From NCBI GenBank assembly GCA_963989385.1, contig OZ022509.1:55347431-55411430 (forward strand): 64,000 nucleotides of DNA. Direction: 5' to 3'. Under the pieces are notes generated by a model. The model was not told the origin of the DNA. It saw only the letters and a list, made by a program, of their open reading frames with translations, and ran no database searches. The DNA is from Ctena decussata. Lineage: Eukaryota; Mollusca; Bivalvia; Lucinida; Lucinidae. A program made the translations under genes and the position numbers. Numbering within the stretch: the first letter of the stretch is position 1; every line of letters starts with the position of its first letter. This document shows, one piece after another, positions 20,915-32,549 of the stretch.

Positions 20915-22945
20915 TTTTTAGCTCACCTGAGCCGAAGGCTCACAGGTGAGCTTATAGTATAGGCAGGCATCCGTCGTCCGTCGTCCGTCCGTCGTCCGTC
21001 CGTCAATATTTTCAAACGACATCTCCTCTGAAACTACAAGGCCCATTGTTACCAAATTTTATATATAGCATCTATAGGCAGGGGGAACCAATAATACTGT
21101 TTTTTTTATCAAAATCGCTTCAGAACTTTGGTTGCTATGGCAACTTAAAGTTTCCATTGACTTGTATGGGAAAAATTGAAAATTTGCATTTATTGCTATG
21201 TCACTGCAGATATTTTGACAAAACTTTTACAGAAATGTTCCTTTAGTATTCCTCTATCAACCACATGAACTTTATGTAAATTGCACAATTTGGCTGGTTG
21301 CCATGGCAACTGAATGGTTAAAAATCGAAAAAAATATTCAAAAATCATCTCCTCAGAAACTATGCAACCAATAAAGCTCAAACTTCATAGAAAGGATCTT
21401 AGTACTAGCTTCTATAAAAGTACTGTTTTTCTTGGCAATTGCTCTAACAGTTTGGTTGCTATGGGAACTGAAAGTTGCCATTGACTTATAATGGCAAAAT
21501 GGAAAATTTGCGGTTATTGCTATGTTACTGCAGATATTTTGACAAAACTTTTACAGAAATGTTTCTTGAGTAGTCCTCTATCAACCACATGAACTTTATG
21601 TTAATTGCACAATTTGGCTGGTTGCCATGGCAACCGAATGTTTAAAAATAGAAAAAATATTCAAAAATCATCTCCTCAGAAACTATGCAACCAATAAAGC
21701 TCAAACTTCACAGAAATGATCTTAGTACTAGCTTCTATAAAAGTACTGTTTTTCTTGGCAATTGTTCTAGCAGTTTGGTTGCTATGGGAACTGAAAGTTG
21801 CCATTGACTTATAATGGCAAAATAGAAAATTTGCATTTATTGCTATGCCACTGCGGATATTTTGACAAAACTTTCATAGAAATGTATCTTGAATAGTCTT
21901 TAACCAGCCATGTTAAATTTATACAAATTGCGCAATTTGGCTGGTTGCCATTGCAACCGAATGGTTAAAAATAGAAAAATATTAAAAAATCATCTTTGCA
22001 GAAACTATGTGGCCAATAAAGCTCAAACTTTACAGGAAGAACCTTAGTACTAGCCTCTATAGAATAACTGTTTTTCATGGCAGTTGCTCCAGCAGTTTGG
22101 TTGCTATGGCAACCAAGAGTTTCCATTGACTTATAATGAGGAAAATGGAAATTGGCAATTTTTGCTGTCTAACTAACTGCAGTTATTTCATTTTTTTTCT
22201 ACAGAAATATTTCTTGAGTAGTCCTCTACGATTCATATGAATTTTCTCCAAATCGCTGAATTTGATTGGTTGCCATGGCAAACTATAGTGTAAATTTCGA
22301 AAAAAAAAAAATCCTCTGCTCAGAAGCCATATAGGGGATGAAGCTGATATTGTGCAAACGTGTTGATGACAGTAGTTTCTACGTAAATTTTATTCTTTTT
22401 CTTCCAATCCCATAAGAACTTTGGTTGCTATGGCGACTTATAGTTTCCATTGACTCATAATGGGAAAAGTGAAGCCATGAGGGGGATGAAGCTGATACTT
22501 AGCATACATATTGATAATTTTAACCTCTACCTAAAGTATGTTTTATATTATCATTGCCCATGTGAATTTGTTGCTATGGCAACTTAAAGTTTCCATAGAC
22601 TTATAATGAGGAAAGTGGACATTTGCTATTTATTTCTGTGTTACTGCAGATATTTTGACAAAACTTCACAGAAATGTTCCATATGAATATTTCCCAAACA
22701 CCTGATTTTGATTGGTTGCCATTGCAGCTGAAAGGCCAAATTTTCACATTTTTTTTTTTTTTTGCCAAAGATCTTCTGAGAAGCCATTAATGGGGGATAA
22801 AGCTTATTTTTTTGCATAAATGTTTGTGATATTATTCTCTACATAAATGGTGTTTTTATTGCTGTTGTGCATGGTGTTTTGTTGCTGTAACCTCAGTGCC
22901 TCAGTGCTCAGGTGAGCGATATAGGGCCATTGGCCCTCTGGTTCC
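20915..22945 (+). repeat. 2-kb hairpin-ended repeat element, family A, copy 1
   Basis: It begins with a hairpin (CACCTGAGCCGAAGGCTC..AGGTGAGC), then GTCCGTCGTCC tracts, then about six diverged units of roughly 320 bp (TTTGGTTGCTATGG, CTGCAGATATTTTGACAAAA, CTCCTCAGAAACTATG), and ends in CTCAGGTGAGCGATATAGGG and GGCCCTCTGG. It is non-coding. Block B is empty at the same place (about 29,720). Other copies: 35,294-37,505 (minus) and 47,655-49,368 (minus). No transposase was recognised, so it is non-autonomous or unclassified. Confidence 0.85.
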
Positions 22946-23062
22946 ATTTACCTCAAGCCTTGATGAATTTATCTATGGCTTAAATTAAACACACACACAC
23001 ACGAACAAGAGGTAGCAGACCCATTGAGCAAACAATTATGTATCACATTATCTAACTTTTGG

Positions 23063-25039
23063 CGATAGGTCATTTGAGAACATTCCTAATTCGAGCTTAC
23101 GAAACCTAAAGGAGAAGACACTAAGATACAAATTCCGCATGATTCACATCCCGGGCGTCAAGCATCTTGCCACAGATTGCATATCCCGCCATCCTAGTGG
23201 GAAACCTGAAAAGCTGTTGCTTACAGATGACATAGCATCCATTCATTCATCCCTGGCCTGAAAAGCTGTTGCTTACAGATGACATAGCATCCATTCATTC
23301 ATCCCTGGCCACAATCACACATAGTCCTTCCGTTACGTATGGCCTTCGAATTCCCGCTACAAATACATGCATTGAATACACAGCGGTCATCTCAGCCATA
23401 TCGTCCAAAAGCACACTAGAATTTAAATGTCACTTGGGACAGAGTTCGGACAGCTACCTCAAGTGATGACAATATGCATACCCTCATTGAGTCCGGATTA
23501 CCTGAACACTGTCATGAGCTGCCTGAGAAGTTGAGAGAATACTTTCAGTTTCGTGAGAGTTTGCACACAGCTGACGGAGTTATCCTATACAAAGATCGGG
23601 TTGTCATCCTTCACTCAGGAATTAAGTCATCTCAGCCCTTCATTCAGCACACCAAGGTGTAACTGCGATGACGGCCCGGGCTGAATCATCTGTGTTCTCA
23701 CCAGGAATTACCCCTGCCATTATTGTTTCACGGGCCTCCTGCAAGCACTGAAACCGTATTGCCCCATCGAACCCGAGCGCACCACCAACCCCTTTATTTA
23801 ACCCAGAGTACCCCTTTCAATGTGTGTGTGCTGACCTCTTCCACTATAAAGGCTGTAATTATCTGGTCGTAGTAGATCGCTATTCGAACTGGCCTATTGT
23901 TGAAAGAGCTCAATCGGGTGCACCAGGTTTAATAAACTGTCTTTGACTGTCTTCGCTGCACGTTTGTTACATTTGGCATTCCAGACGACCTAGCATCAGA
24001 TGGCGGACCAGAATTTACAGCTGCCGGAACACGAAGATTTCTGAAGGATTGGGGTGTCCACCACCGCCTTTCATCTGTTGCTTTCCCCCACAGTAATTGT
24101 CGTGCCGAAGTTGGGGTTAAGACCATCAAAAGAATGATCATGGACAATACTAACCCAGACGGTGGCACTGACACCGACTTATTCCAATGAGCTATGTTAC
24201 AGTACAGGAATACGCCAGATAGGGATACCATACTGTCACCTGTTTTGTGTGTGTTTGGCCGTCCAATACGTGACTTTATTTCCATCTCACCAGGCCGTCA
24301 CAAGCCCCATAATACTTGAAGTGAGACATGAATTGCACGAAAAGAGGCCCTCAGAAAGCGTCACATGCGTGAAGCTTAACGTCGTACAGAGCAAAGTAAA
24401 AGACTCCCTCCACTTTCTGTCGGAGACCATGTTCTAATACAAAATCAAATGGACCCGCATCCATTGAAATGGGACAAGACAGGGGTTATTATCAAGGTCA
24501 GGCAGTTTGATCAGTATGTACGAGTTGATGGTTCAGGCCGTGTCAATATCCGTAACCGGAAGTTCCTCAGGCGATACATCCCTGTGCGCCCTAGTCCACC
24601 ATGTTTGACAATCACAATGATCTGGGATGATGGAAGCCTTACCCCTCAAACTATCCCTTACGTGGAGACCCCCCTGGGCAACATTATCACATCGCCAACA
24701 AAATCTACGCAAAGTCCTAGCTCTAACAAAAATAGGTTGAACCATCCAAAGGATAAAAAACCCTCTAATTTCTCACAAAAGGCACTGTTTCCAGATACAC
24801 CTGATGCCACGCCTTACTCTGATGATGACTTTCAATTGCTTAACACTGACATGTCCACTTCATTAACAAGGGGCCCTATGACACATTCAGAACATGATCT
24901 TCCAACTGACCCCGAGACCCCTTTGGCATCCCCTAACACAATGTCATTGAGCTCGCCATCACATGCTGACCCACCACCAGCTGACCCAGAGCCCCCGAGA
25001 CGCTCAGCCCCATCACTTAAAAACCATCATGGCATATAA
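23063..25039 (+). pseudogene. Ty3/gypsy-like pol relic (RNase H end and integrase)
   Basis: The start encodes the RNase H/connection end (IHIPGVKHLATDCISRHPSG). The integrase core follows in shifting frames: first Asp in VCADLFHYKG..LVVVDRYSNWP (about 23,825), second in LASDGGPEFTA (about 23,992), Glu in HSNCRAEVGVKTIKRM (about 24,095). The C-terminal frame at 24,449-25,039 is intact (PLKWDKTGVIIKV..DQYVRVDGSGR) and Pro/Ser-rich. At least one frame break and several stops are present. Gag, protease and reverse transcriptase are missing, and no LTR pair was identified. Confidence 0.8.
23205..23308 (+). repeat. 52-bp tandem duplication in the gypsy relic
   Basis: Two consecutive copies of a 52-bp unit beginning CCTGAAAAGCTGTTGCTTAC, essentially identical, hence recent. 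Confidence 0.9.
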
Positions 25040-26555
25040 TGACTATGAAATGTGAACAATTATGCTAGTAGACCAAACTTACACTGTCATTTCACATGTG
25101 AAATGTCACCATGTTGAGGGTCACAGTTATCTTTTTTTTCCCTTTTTTTTCATTAGTATTATTTTTCTTTCCGTATCTTTCTCTTCATTTTTCTGTTTTA
25201 GGGAATTATCTATCAGTCCTTTACTAAAAAGGATCATAAAAGACTTGGGGGGAGATAGAGGATTATTATTGTTGTTATGCTCACTAAATTGCAGCTGTAG
25301 GTATAAAAGGGGTTTTCCAAAGCTTGCAGTTGCACTTATACGTGCTAGGGTATAAAGAGTTATCCGTTATTATAAGGGCACAGCCTAGATCACGTTTGCT
25401 TACAGATTGACATATTTTTCCAAAGGTGTCCAAGCACCTTTATAAGTATTGCTTTAAATCTGCCATTATTCCGTGAATGCCATTTTGATTCGTTACTCAA
25501 AATTGTCTTGTCATTGTCTTTTTCAAGCTGTATTCATTTTTCCGGTAGATGTCGAATACACTTACAAACAAATAGGCAGCGTTCTTATTTAATGTCTACT
25601 CGCAATTGTCATGTCCCCGTCTACTGGTATCCACGTCCGAGTTTTACGACTACTTTGTGACTGACTTTTGCGGAAAATACAATAAAGGACGCGATAATTA
25701 AAGTCTCTTCGTTTTGTTAATTTCTTCAATTTCACCCCATCAGCAATATCATACCTCGCTCCTGCTACCAGCACGTAAAGTATTTGCCTTATCTGAAGCG
25801 TATAATAGCGAACACACGAAGTATGTTCGCTTTACTGTATCAGTTTGGGTCCTATATAATTAGACAGATAAATTGTGTGGCAACGATCATGGTTGCGGCC
25901 ATCTTGGATAACCGGAAGTTCGAAAGTTATCGCGAGACTAGTCACGAACCAAGTGCTCTTATTGAATTTTACGAGTCAAAAAAGATTTTTGCAATCTCTC
26001 TATAAAGGAAATGTACACTAAATATTTCTCGCTACAATAATTCTCGTTTTTTTAGATATGTTCGAAAAAAGAATAGCTCAAACTGTAAACATTTTTCGTT
26101 TGAGGTTATGTCGTCTGCTCGGGACCGGAATTTCGTCAGGACCGGAACTGAGTTCCTAGGTAAAACCCCGTACCGTGGCGCGTCATATGAATTGGAAATG
26201 ACGGCGCACCTGAAACCGCAACAGAGAGCCCACCTAGGTTTGAATGGAGCAGAAATGGTATGTTTAGCCAATGTTAACAAACACATTGATGAAAAAGTTG
26301 ATTTCTACGACTTATTTTAGTAAAATAATCATGACACAGCCTTAACATCTATATTTTAGCACATTTCAATTATCTTTGAAACTGAATAAATAACAATCAG
26401 ATACAAAAACGAATTCTTTGATTTGCTAATCAAAGCAACCATCATGTGTACAATTTTAAACACCATATAAGTCATAACTCAGAATTACAGTTATTATCTG
26501 AAGTGTCTCTCAGCTGCGGAATATAAGGTTTGCTGAGAGAAGGCAGCAGGATTGA
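25040..26555. other. Stretch without a recognised gene; possible LTR-like promoter
   Basis: A GTATAAAAGG TATA-like element lies at about 25,299, followed downstream by short open frames without similarity. The position just 3' of a gypsy integrase would suit a 3' LTR, but no partner LTR was found. 25,900-26,330 holds weak overlapping frames with no domain. Confidence 0.35.
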
Positions 26556-26559
26556 CTTG

Positions 26560-26830
26560 CGATAACATTATTTTAAAGACGGTTGACTCCCTGCCTCTTA
26601 ATGGTGCAGATCACTGAGGAAAGTGTGGACTGTTGGTCAAAATCATTTAGTTCAATAAAGATAGCTGAGTTGCCATCTATTTGGGAAAGAGCTGCTGACT
26701 AGGCTTATCACTTGTAATTTATTGTTTGTTGGGATATCTTTGTCAATCTTTCCCTTTGGTGTTGGGGATAGGGTTTGGGATCTGATTCAGTCAGTTCCTG
26801 AAGTGTAGTTACTCTTTAAATTTTCAAGAT
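26560..26830 (-). repeat. Dispersed repeat C, minus-strand copy
   Basis: The reverse complement of the 19,704-20,030 type, recognisable by GAGTTGCCATCTATTTGGGA and CACTTGTAATTTATTGTTTG. It is shorter and diverged. Confidence 0.75.
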
Positions 26831-27440
26831 GATTAGTGCACCCCACCACTATCACAAAGCAGCTTAATATTGTGACAGCAGACCATAACGACACCTTAGG
26901 GAGGCGAACCTAAATATGTTCCGTTCTATCTGCATACTGACCAAGTCTGCTGCGGTTCTTTCTTAATGGGCACTGCGGTTCTTCTTCCACATTTAAATTC
27001 AGACTCTAACCGATACTGACATGACGTTCAAGCCCGTCTTAAGGATTGCAAAACCAGCTTTAAACCCTATAAGGTGTTTTTTCTTTCCTTTTTTTTTTTT
27101 TCATTTCCTTTATTTTTCTTAAACTTTTTTTTCTTTATTCTTTCTTTCCTACTATGCATTACTCCAGTGCATGACCCCCTTGTTGATGCCCCTTCCTGCA
27201 CAATGAGGCTCATGTCGCGCATGGGTATTGGCAGCTTAGCAACGTCTTCAATCAAATCAAATCAGTTAACTGTTCTTAAATCCAGTTACAGGACTGACAC
27301 TAAGTCCAGTTTAAAACATACAATAAATAAAAACAATTGGTACATGCAAGTGATGTATTTTCTGACCATGACAGTGTATGGCTTACCTACTATATATAAT
27401 GTTAAAGTGAAACATCTCCAGAGGAAACAATTCAGCTATT
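26831..27440 (+). other. Degraded open frame of unknown origin and pyrimidine-rich tract
   Basis: One plus frame from about 26,905 reads YLHTDQVCCGSFLMGTA, then crosses one stop and a T-rich tract (27,075-27,150) and continues to 27,454. The local preference for a single frame suggests an old coding relic, but no family is recognised. It could equally be chance. Confidence 0.25.
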
Positions 27441-27444
27441 CAAT

Positions 27445-27840
27445 CTCTGAGTAGTAGTAAAATAGGGAATCAAAAGTCCTGATCCTCAGGTTTTCTGATC
27501 CTAATTCAGGATTTCTGATCCTGTGCAGGGAATCAATTCTCTGATTTCAGGGATTCGAATCCTTAAATGCAGAAAGTCGCCTAATTTCATTTTGTAAACA
27601 TGACAATCTCATAGGCCAACGAACTCTCGAGTGGTTTTATATTATCTGAAGTGATCCGTTATCATTTTGAAAAGCAAACAAAATTAAAAATCTTCAGTGG
27701 TGATATTTTCTTTAAACAAAACACTTCAAAGGCTAATGTCACGACGATAGTAGTCTACTTCTGATTTTAGTAAAAACATATTCTAGGGCATTAACCTTTT
27801 ATTCTTCTACATACATTTACTGCTGATCTCAAAGTACTCC
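27445..27840 (-). repeat. Dispersed repeat D, uninterrupted copy
   Basis: The reverse complement of 42,840-43,100 plus the bases after 44,065. It contains a run of imperfect CTGATCCT/GATTCAGGAT motifs (about 27,478-27,560) and the junction ATTTTACTACTACT (minus strand), which is the empty site of the mariner-type MITE at 43,101-44,065. Confidence 0.8.
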
Positions 27841-27865
27841 ATTTTGCGCATACTGTCTTCCACAA

Positions 27866-28052
27866 GACCTATGTAGCTCAGCAGGTTAAGTGATGGCCTT
27901 CTGAGCTAGCTGTCCTGGGTTCGACTCCCGCTGGAGGCAGAAAGTTTTTCAAAACATCAACAGGGTTTCAATTGCACAGCCTTTCATATCAGACTCCCAT
28001 TGACTGAAACACTGTAAATGAAAAGGATGTAATAAAGGTCATCCATACAACC
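27866..28052 (+). repeat. tRNA-derived SINE, second copy
   Basis: The A box TAGCTCAGCAGG (27,873-27,884) and B box GGTTCGACTCC (27,918-27,928) are well preserved, followed by GCACAGCCTTTC and ending GGTCATCCATAC. Same family as 1134-1330. The tRNA stems do not close cleanly, so it is not called as a tRNA gene. Confidence 0.75.
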
Positions 28053-28373
28053 AGTCCAAATGCCTTGTCTCGGTGGTAAATGTACCATTATCAAGTAAAT
28101 ACAATTTATTTTTTTCAGTGCTCAGGTACTCAAGAGCTTTAGACAAACACTGCAGAGGATAATGTCACCTTGTCAGTATGTCACCCAACATTTGAAGCAA
28201 AATAAGATCACTGGACTTTGTTCAATTTTCATATCAGACCCCACCCATGAATACTTATTCTTGACAGTTTCCACACCTATCAAAAACACTTCAATTAGTG
28301 TATGATGTATTTACTCAACTTTTTATTGGTTGAGCCTTGTTTCCTAAATCAGACTGCAATGGCGGCTATAAAA

Positions 28374-28380
28374 ACCCATG
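28374..28380 (+). promoter_or_regulatory. TATA-like box upstream of block B
   Basis: GGCTATAAAAACCC precedes by about 80 bp the ATG of the coiled-coil gene copy B. The duplication with block A starts just downstream, so copy A lacks this sequence. Confidence 0.4.
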
Positions 28381-28456
28381 CCCTGACATGTCTTTTCATG
28401 TTCAAGCACGTCTTTACTCCAAAATCATCTGATACAATAGATAAAATGAAATAAAA

Positions 28457-28936
28457 TGGATGCTACTTCTTTCAAAAGCTTTCTGGACTTTACAAAAAGC
28501 ATTCATGACAGTGCTAAAGAGCAAATATATGTCAATAAATCAATGATGCAGGCTAGGATAAATACAATGGAGATAAAAAATGACAAACTCTAAAGCCTCT
28601 TGACAGCAGGAAAAAAATGCTCATGAGGCAGTTAATAACTCCTTAGCCTCTCATCAAGGTGAGATAAAAATCTTGAAATGTGCATTGGAGGCTTCCTCCA
28701 AAGACAATCAAAAACTGAAGGAGGAAATACTAGACCTGAGAGACCAGGTTAATGTGCTCACTACAAAGAATAGTGAGCTTCATAGCAAACTGGAGCAGCT
28801 CAAGCTTGCTCATGAGGAGGATGAACTTGACAACTATGACGAAACTGAAGATTATGAAGAAGAGAACCATCAAGAAAACCATGAAGAGAGGACAGAGAGG
28901 CATGTAGTACTGAACAAAAAACAAAGAACTTCTTAA
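28457..28936 (+). pseudogene. Coiled-coil acidic protein gene, copy B
   Basis: ATG at about 28,457 opens SFKSFLDFTKSIHDSAKEQI. A TAA at about 28,590 and an A-run frameshift follow. The frame then reopens at 28,673-28,936 (NSELHSKLEQLKLAHEEDEL; acidic NYDETEDYEEENHQEN; ending RHVVLNKKQRTS). GTAAGC follows the last codons and TATACAG/GGCTCATC at about 29,010 looks like the next acceptor, so the gene had introns. The lesions differ from copy A. Function unknown; a coiled coil is likely from heptad-like Leu spacing. Confidence 0.6.
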
Positions 28937-29341
28937 GCTAGGTAAGCTTCTGTAGCAGTTTACTTTATATTATATTCAACATAGTTTCAAATCATATTCT
29001 TCATATACAGGGCTCATCACAAGAAGGGTAAAATACAGTAAAGCAAGAACCATCTATGTATGTTAAATTTTTATTAAAGTCTGAAAGAGCTTTAAATAAC
29101 AAGGCATAATAAGAATAAAATATGTTATAAATCACATCAGCTATGGAAAAATGTTATTAAACATAAAATATTCTTATCTTACCTTGTTATTTAAAACTCA
29201 TTGAACACAATCAATGAAAATCTATTAAAACTGTAGAAGTACTCTAAAAGAAGACATAATAATCAAAAATAGTCTACATGTGTGATATTAAGGCTTGAAA
29301 TGGAAATAAACAGTAGTTGTAAAATCTACTAAAAACTACTA

Positions 29342-29521
29342 CAGTAGAACTTCGATGGCTAGAACCCTGATGGCTCGTTTACCATGCCTGGCTAGAACTT
29401 GTTCTTGGGTCCCTAGAGGTCAGTTTATATAAAAAAAATTAACCCTGGATGGCTAGAACTACCCTTGGCTGCAACAAATTTTCATAGTCCCAAGCCTGTT
29501 CGAGCCATGGAAGTTCTACTG
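29342..29521. mobile_element. Tc1/pogo-type MITE, TA target
   Basis: Imperfect inverted ends CAGTAGAACTTCGATGG and CCATGGAAGTTCTACTG are flanked by TA on both sides (29,340-29,341; 29,522-29,523). The CAGTAGAAC start resembles pogo/Tigger termini. It is 180 bp, non-coding, and absent from block A. Confidence 0.85.
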
Positions 29522-29776
29522 TATTAACTATTTCTATTTCAAAACTATTTGAATTGTAAAAATACTTTAAAATAAGACATAATAAGGTAATATCACCAAA
29601 AATATACTATGATTGTAAAGCTTGTAATCAAAATATACATTAATTGTAAAATCTATTATAAAACTATTGCTTTTAAACATATATTCATACAGATTTCAGC
29701 AGTACTGTTAGTGAACAGTCTTTCTTCTATTTATCTCTAGCCTTGATGAACTAATCAATGGCTTTCAAAGTTACCT

Positions 29777-29778
<2 letters not shown>

Positions 29779-29826
<48 letters not shown>
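29779..29826. repeat. (AC)n microsatellite
   Basis: About 23 uninterrupted AC units. The homologous site in block A (about 22,989-23,002) has only about seven. Confidence 0.95.
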
Positions 29827-29830
<4 letters not shown>

Positions 29831-29880
29831 TAGCAGAACCATTGAGCAAACAATTACGTATCACATTATCTAATTTTTGT

Positions 29881-31197
29881 CTAATTGGCACAACTCAATT
29901 CTTACATATCAATGCAATGTACGTTGTTTTGTTTGATATCTAAGGGACATAGCTACAAGAACTATATATGAATCATAGCTGACTAGTTTGTGAAATAAAA
30001 ATACTGATCAAAGTTGTTCACATAGGTAAGTTTGCAGTGTGCATTTTACTGCACATACAATAAAAGAGTACACAAACATTAGAACGCTAACTCCCATATT
30101 TTGACAATAGTGTGACTAAATTATGCTGCAAAAAAGTATACATATAAAATGTGCATCAAGCTATCTAGAAAATTAAAAATCTAATGTCACCTTCTTTTCT
30201 ATTCTATACAACTTTAAATTTGTGTAATACCAGCTTATAATGTTTTCTCTTCTTTTTCAGATTCTTTCACCAAATGGAAGAAGTTGCAACAATGGAATGT
30301 GTATGGATATATATGCTTCACAAAAGTGGAAACATGAACATGAACTATCTTCATAAAAGGAAAACTTGAAAATTTAATAACACTAAAGGAATGTCAAAAT
30401 CTATATTTAACACTTAAATGAAACATCAAAATATAACAGCACTAAAATAACACAAAAACAAGAACTTGGTATACCATATTGTTTGGCTATAAGACTGAGT
30501 AGTTTCCATTCCAAAGTACTCAAAAATAAGTAAATCTGTCTTGTTTAATTCAGATTTTCAGGATTGTCTTGGAGGGTGAATCCCAGTCGTATAACCCAAA
30601 TATTGTATTTATGGTAGGCCAAGTTTTTATGCTTGATATGCCAGGTACTAATACATGGTGTAAATATATACATGCAATAAACTGGAGTGAAGGAGGAGGG
30701 AGAGGAGGTTGAATGAGGCGGGAGTTCGGTAAGCAAAGTGAGAGGTATCACTATCCTCAAACCAACACAAATTATGTGGAGAACTTAATTTTATCATGTG
30801 CAAGCCATGAAAAACAGTAACATGACTTTTATTGACAGCTTGTGTTGAATCTGTTGATGTAAATAAATATAAAGGCACATGCTTGTGTTGTTCTATGTCA
30901 TTTAAGGCAACCTGATCCAAGGTCAAGCTTCCAAAAATATGCTGGTTCACAATTTAGCTGAGTACATAGGAGGAAAACATATTTTTTTCCTCATTGCACA
31001 AGAAAATAAACTGTTTTGGCTATATTTCTTAAAAAGAAAGAAGATGCAAATATTTTTTCACAATATTGTCAACAAGGGTGAGGTAGGGGTTGCAAAATGC
31101 TATATGTAAGCTAGTAGTAAACAGCAAACCAATATATTTTTTGAAGTTTGAACCTACAGTACAATGATGTATTTCGGTGCAACTTTCTTAAAAGATC
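29881..31197. other. Stretch without a recognised gene
   Basis: AT-rich. A CTTCTTTTTCAG/ATTC acceptor-like site at about 30,260 has no convincing exon after it. Minus-strand frames at 30,545-30,950 show no domain and could be 3'-UTR of the membrane-protein gene upstream on that strand. Confidence 0.4.
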
Positions 31198-31200
31198 TTA

Positions 31201-31407
31201 ATTATATTGTAGCCTATCTGGAGGTCGTCGATTTCTCGCAGGTAATGCAAGTCTCACATTTTGTACTCTTCTTCTTCCTCTTCTAGCTTTTTGTGGTTTG
31301 ATACTTTTTAAAAGCCGTAATATGAATTTCAGCGGTAAACTGATGACTTTGTATCTTCTAAAGTATTTTACTGCTGCCTGAATCAGGAAAACAGCAGCAA
31401 CTGAAAA
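31201..31407 (-). CDS. Basic C-terminal exon of a membrane-protein-like gene
   Basis: A TTTTTTTCAG acceptor on the minus strand opens VAAVFLIQAAVKYFRRYKV, then a strongly basic tail (KARRGRRRVQN) ending at a stop. A hydrophobic segment followed by Arg/Lys suggests a membrane anchor or amphipathic helix. It is the last of several minus-strand exons between 31.2 and 34.5 kb. The exact exon partners are not known. Confidence 0.4.
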
Positions 31408-31445
31408 AAAATCAGAAAGTTGCACTGAAATCATACATTCACAGT

Positions 31446-31736
31446 CTACTCCAACTTTATCGACTGAAATATAATATCTGAACCAGAATTCAATGATGTT
31501 TCAATGCCCCTAGTGGGTAATGTGTCAATACATTCATTCAGTCTTTTCTTCTTTTTACACCTTCCAAATGCTTGGCAAAGCAAGTACACCAATAGTAGCA
31601 TTGAACTAAGGTTGACAACTGCAACTGCAATTAGGAAAGAAGGTAGAAAATTGTAAATGGGATGCATGGATTGTTTCAGTGCAGGACAAAATGTATAGCA
31701 AAAAAACAAACAAACAAAAAACATACACCACATCAT
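31446..31736 (-). CDS. Transmembrane exon of a type I membrane protein
   Basis: The frame encodes a hydrophobic span (FLPSFLIAVAVVNLSSMLLL, continuing VYLLCQAF) followed by a stop-transfer RCKKKKR and a short Ser/Thr-containing tail. This resembles the span-plus-basic layout at 31,890, 51,222 and 55,480. Probably one exon of a single-pass membrane protein. No signal peptide belongs to it directly. Confidence 0.5.
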   Translation of the reverse strand: MMWCMFFVCLFFCYTFCPALKQSMHPIYNFLPSFLIAVAVVNLSSMLLLVYLLCQAFGRCKKKKRLNECIDTLPTRGIETSLNSGSDIIFQSIKLE

Positions 31737-31889
31737 AAAGCAAAGCAGAGTCTACAATGATTTTACCAAACTAGGATAGCACTATAGTTCTTCATAGATT
31801 AGTACTAACTGAAATTCTGCTAATGTCTGACCTATCATATAATACTGTCTCATATGTGTCTGAATTCTCATTGACCTGTGACCAGCTCA

Positions 31890-32338
31890 TTAACATATTT
31901 GATGTATTTGGCACCAATAATCACTGACATCACTATCCGGGATGGATTTACAGATTGGCTTCAAATTGTGGAATAAACTAACATTCGAAATGAATCGCAT
32001 CATTTTCGACTTTTCTTTTGAAAAGTATTTAATAATAACAATGCAAATGCAAATCGAAACGAAAATCAATACATATATCAAAATATAGTGCGGAAACTGG
32101 TGTTGAACTTTACCAGTATGCGTTGCAGCAATTGATGAACTTACTAAGTTATTAAAGAAATTTCTACATTAATACTGGTTGATAAAGCAGGAGTCAGTTC
32201 ATTGGGACTCATTATACTACTGCTAGTTGATACAGTGGAAGTCAGTTCTTTGCCACTCTCTGATAAGGAAAACAACCTACTGATCAGTATCTGTTTAGCT
32301 GATTCTGTCATGAAACCATAGTCTGTTGGGGACTGCAA
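31890..32338 (-). CDS. Ser/Thr stalk and transmembrane exon(s)
   Basis: 32,338-32,144 encodes a Ser/Thr-rich stalk (SLSESGKELTSTVSTSSS). Then, in a different frame or exon, come a transmembrane span (YVLIFVSICICIVIIKYF) and a basic stop-transfer (SKEKSK). The tail ends at 31,890. A TAA/TAG pair between the two halves means either a short intron or a lesion. It is paralogous in plan to 55,015-55,908. Confidence 0.5.
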
Positions 32339-32549
32339 TGATAAAATACAATGTGCATGTGTTATATGTTCATAAGATCATCCCCTACCACTACCACAAA
32401 GTTCTTAAGTTTTCAGACAGGCAGACTAACGTGAAATGTTCAGACTGCGAACAGACTGTTGTACTATGTGAAATTTATTCACTGCAATATATGGTACTTC
32501 CTCACTGATTTAAGCTAAAGATAATTACTCCTGAAATGAACTTCGCTGG

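Larger units (their letters stand above)
14625..23060 (+). repeat. Duplicated block A (expanded copy)
   Basis: The non-inserted parts of this block (14,625-15,235; 15,945-16,156; 19,360-19,500; 20,815-20,915; 22,945-23,060) align in the same order with 28,383-29,880. The differences are discrete insertions, described separately. Similarity stops at about 23,060, where the gypsy relic begins. The two blocks therefore act as occupied and empty sites for several elements. Confidence 0.85.
28383..29880 (+). repeat. Duplicated block B (compact copy)
   Basis: This 1.5-kb block aligns with the dispersed pieces of 14,625-23,060 in the same order. It lacks the piggyBac element, the fold-back cluster, the SINE, the three-unit array and the 2-kb repeat. 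It carries its own private insertion, the MITE at 29,342-29,521, and a longer AC microsatellite. Confidence 0.85.

Noticed and set aside
20915..22945. CRISPR-like array
   Set aside because: Units are long (about 320 bp), diverged and lack short identical repeats with unique spacers. The context is animal genomic DNA.
25040..25400. 3' LTR of the gypsy relic
   Set aside because: A TATA-like GTATAAAAGG is present, but no second LTR, primer-binding site or polypurine tract could be found.
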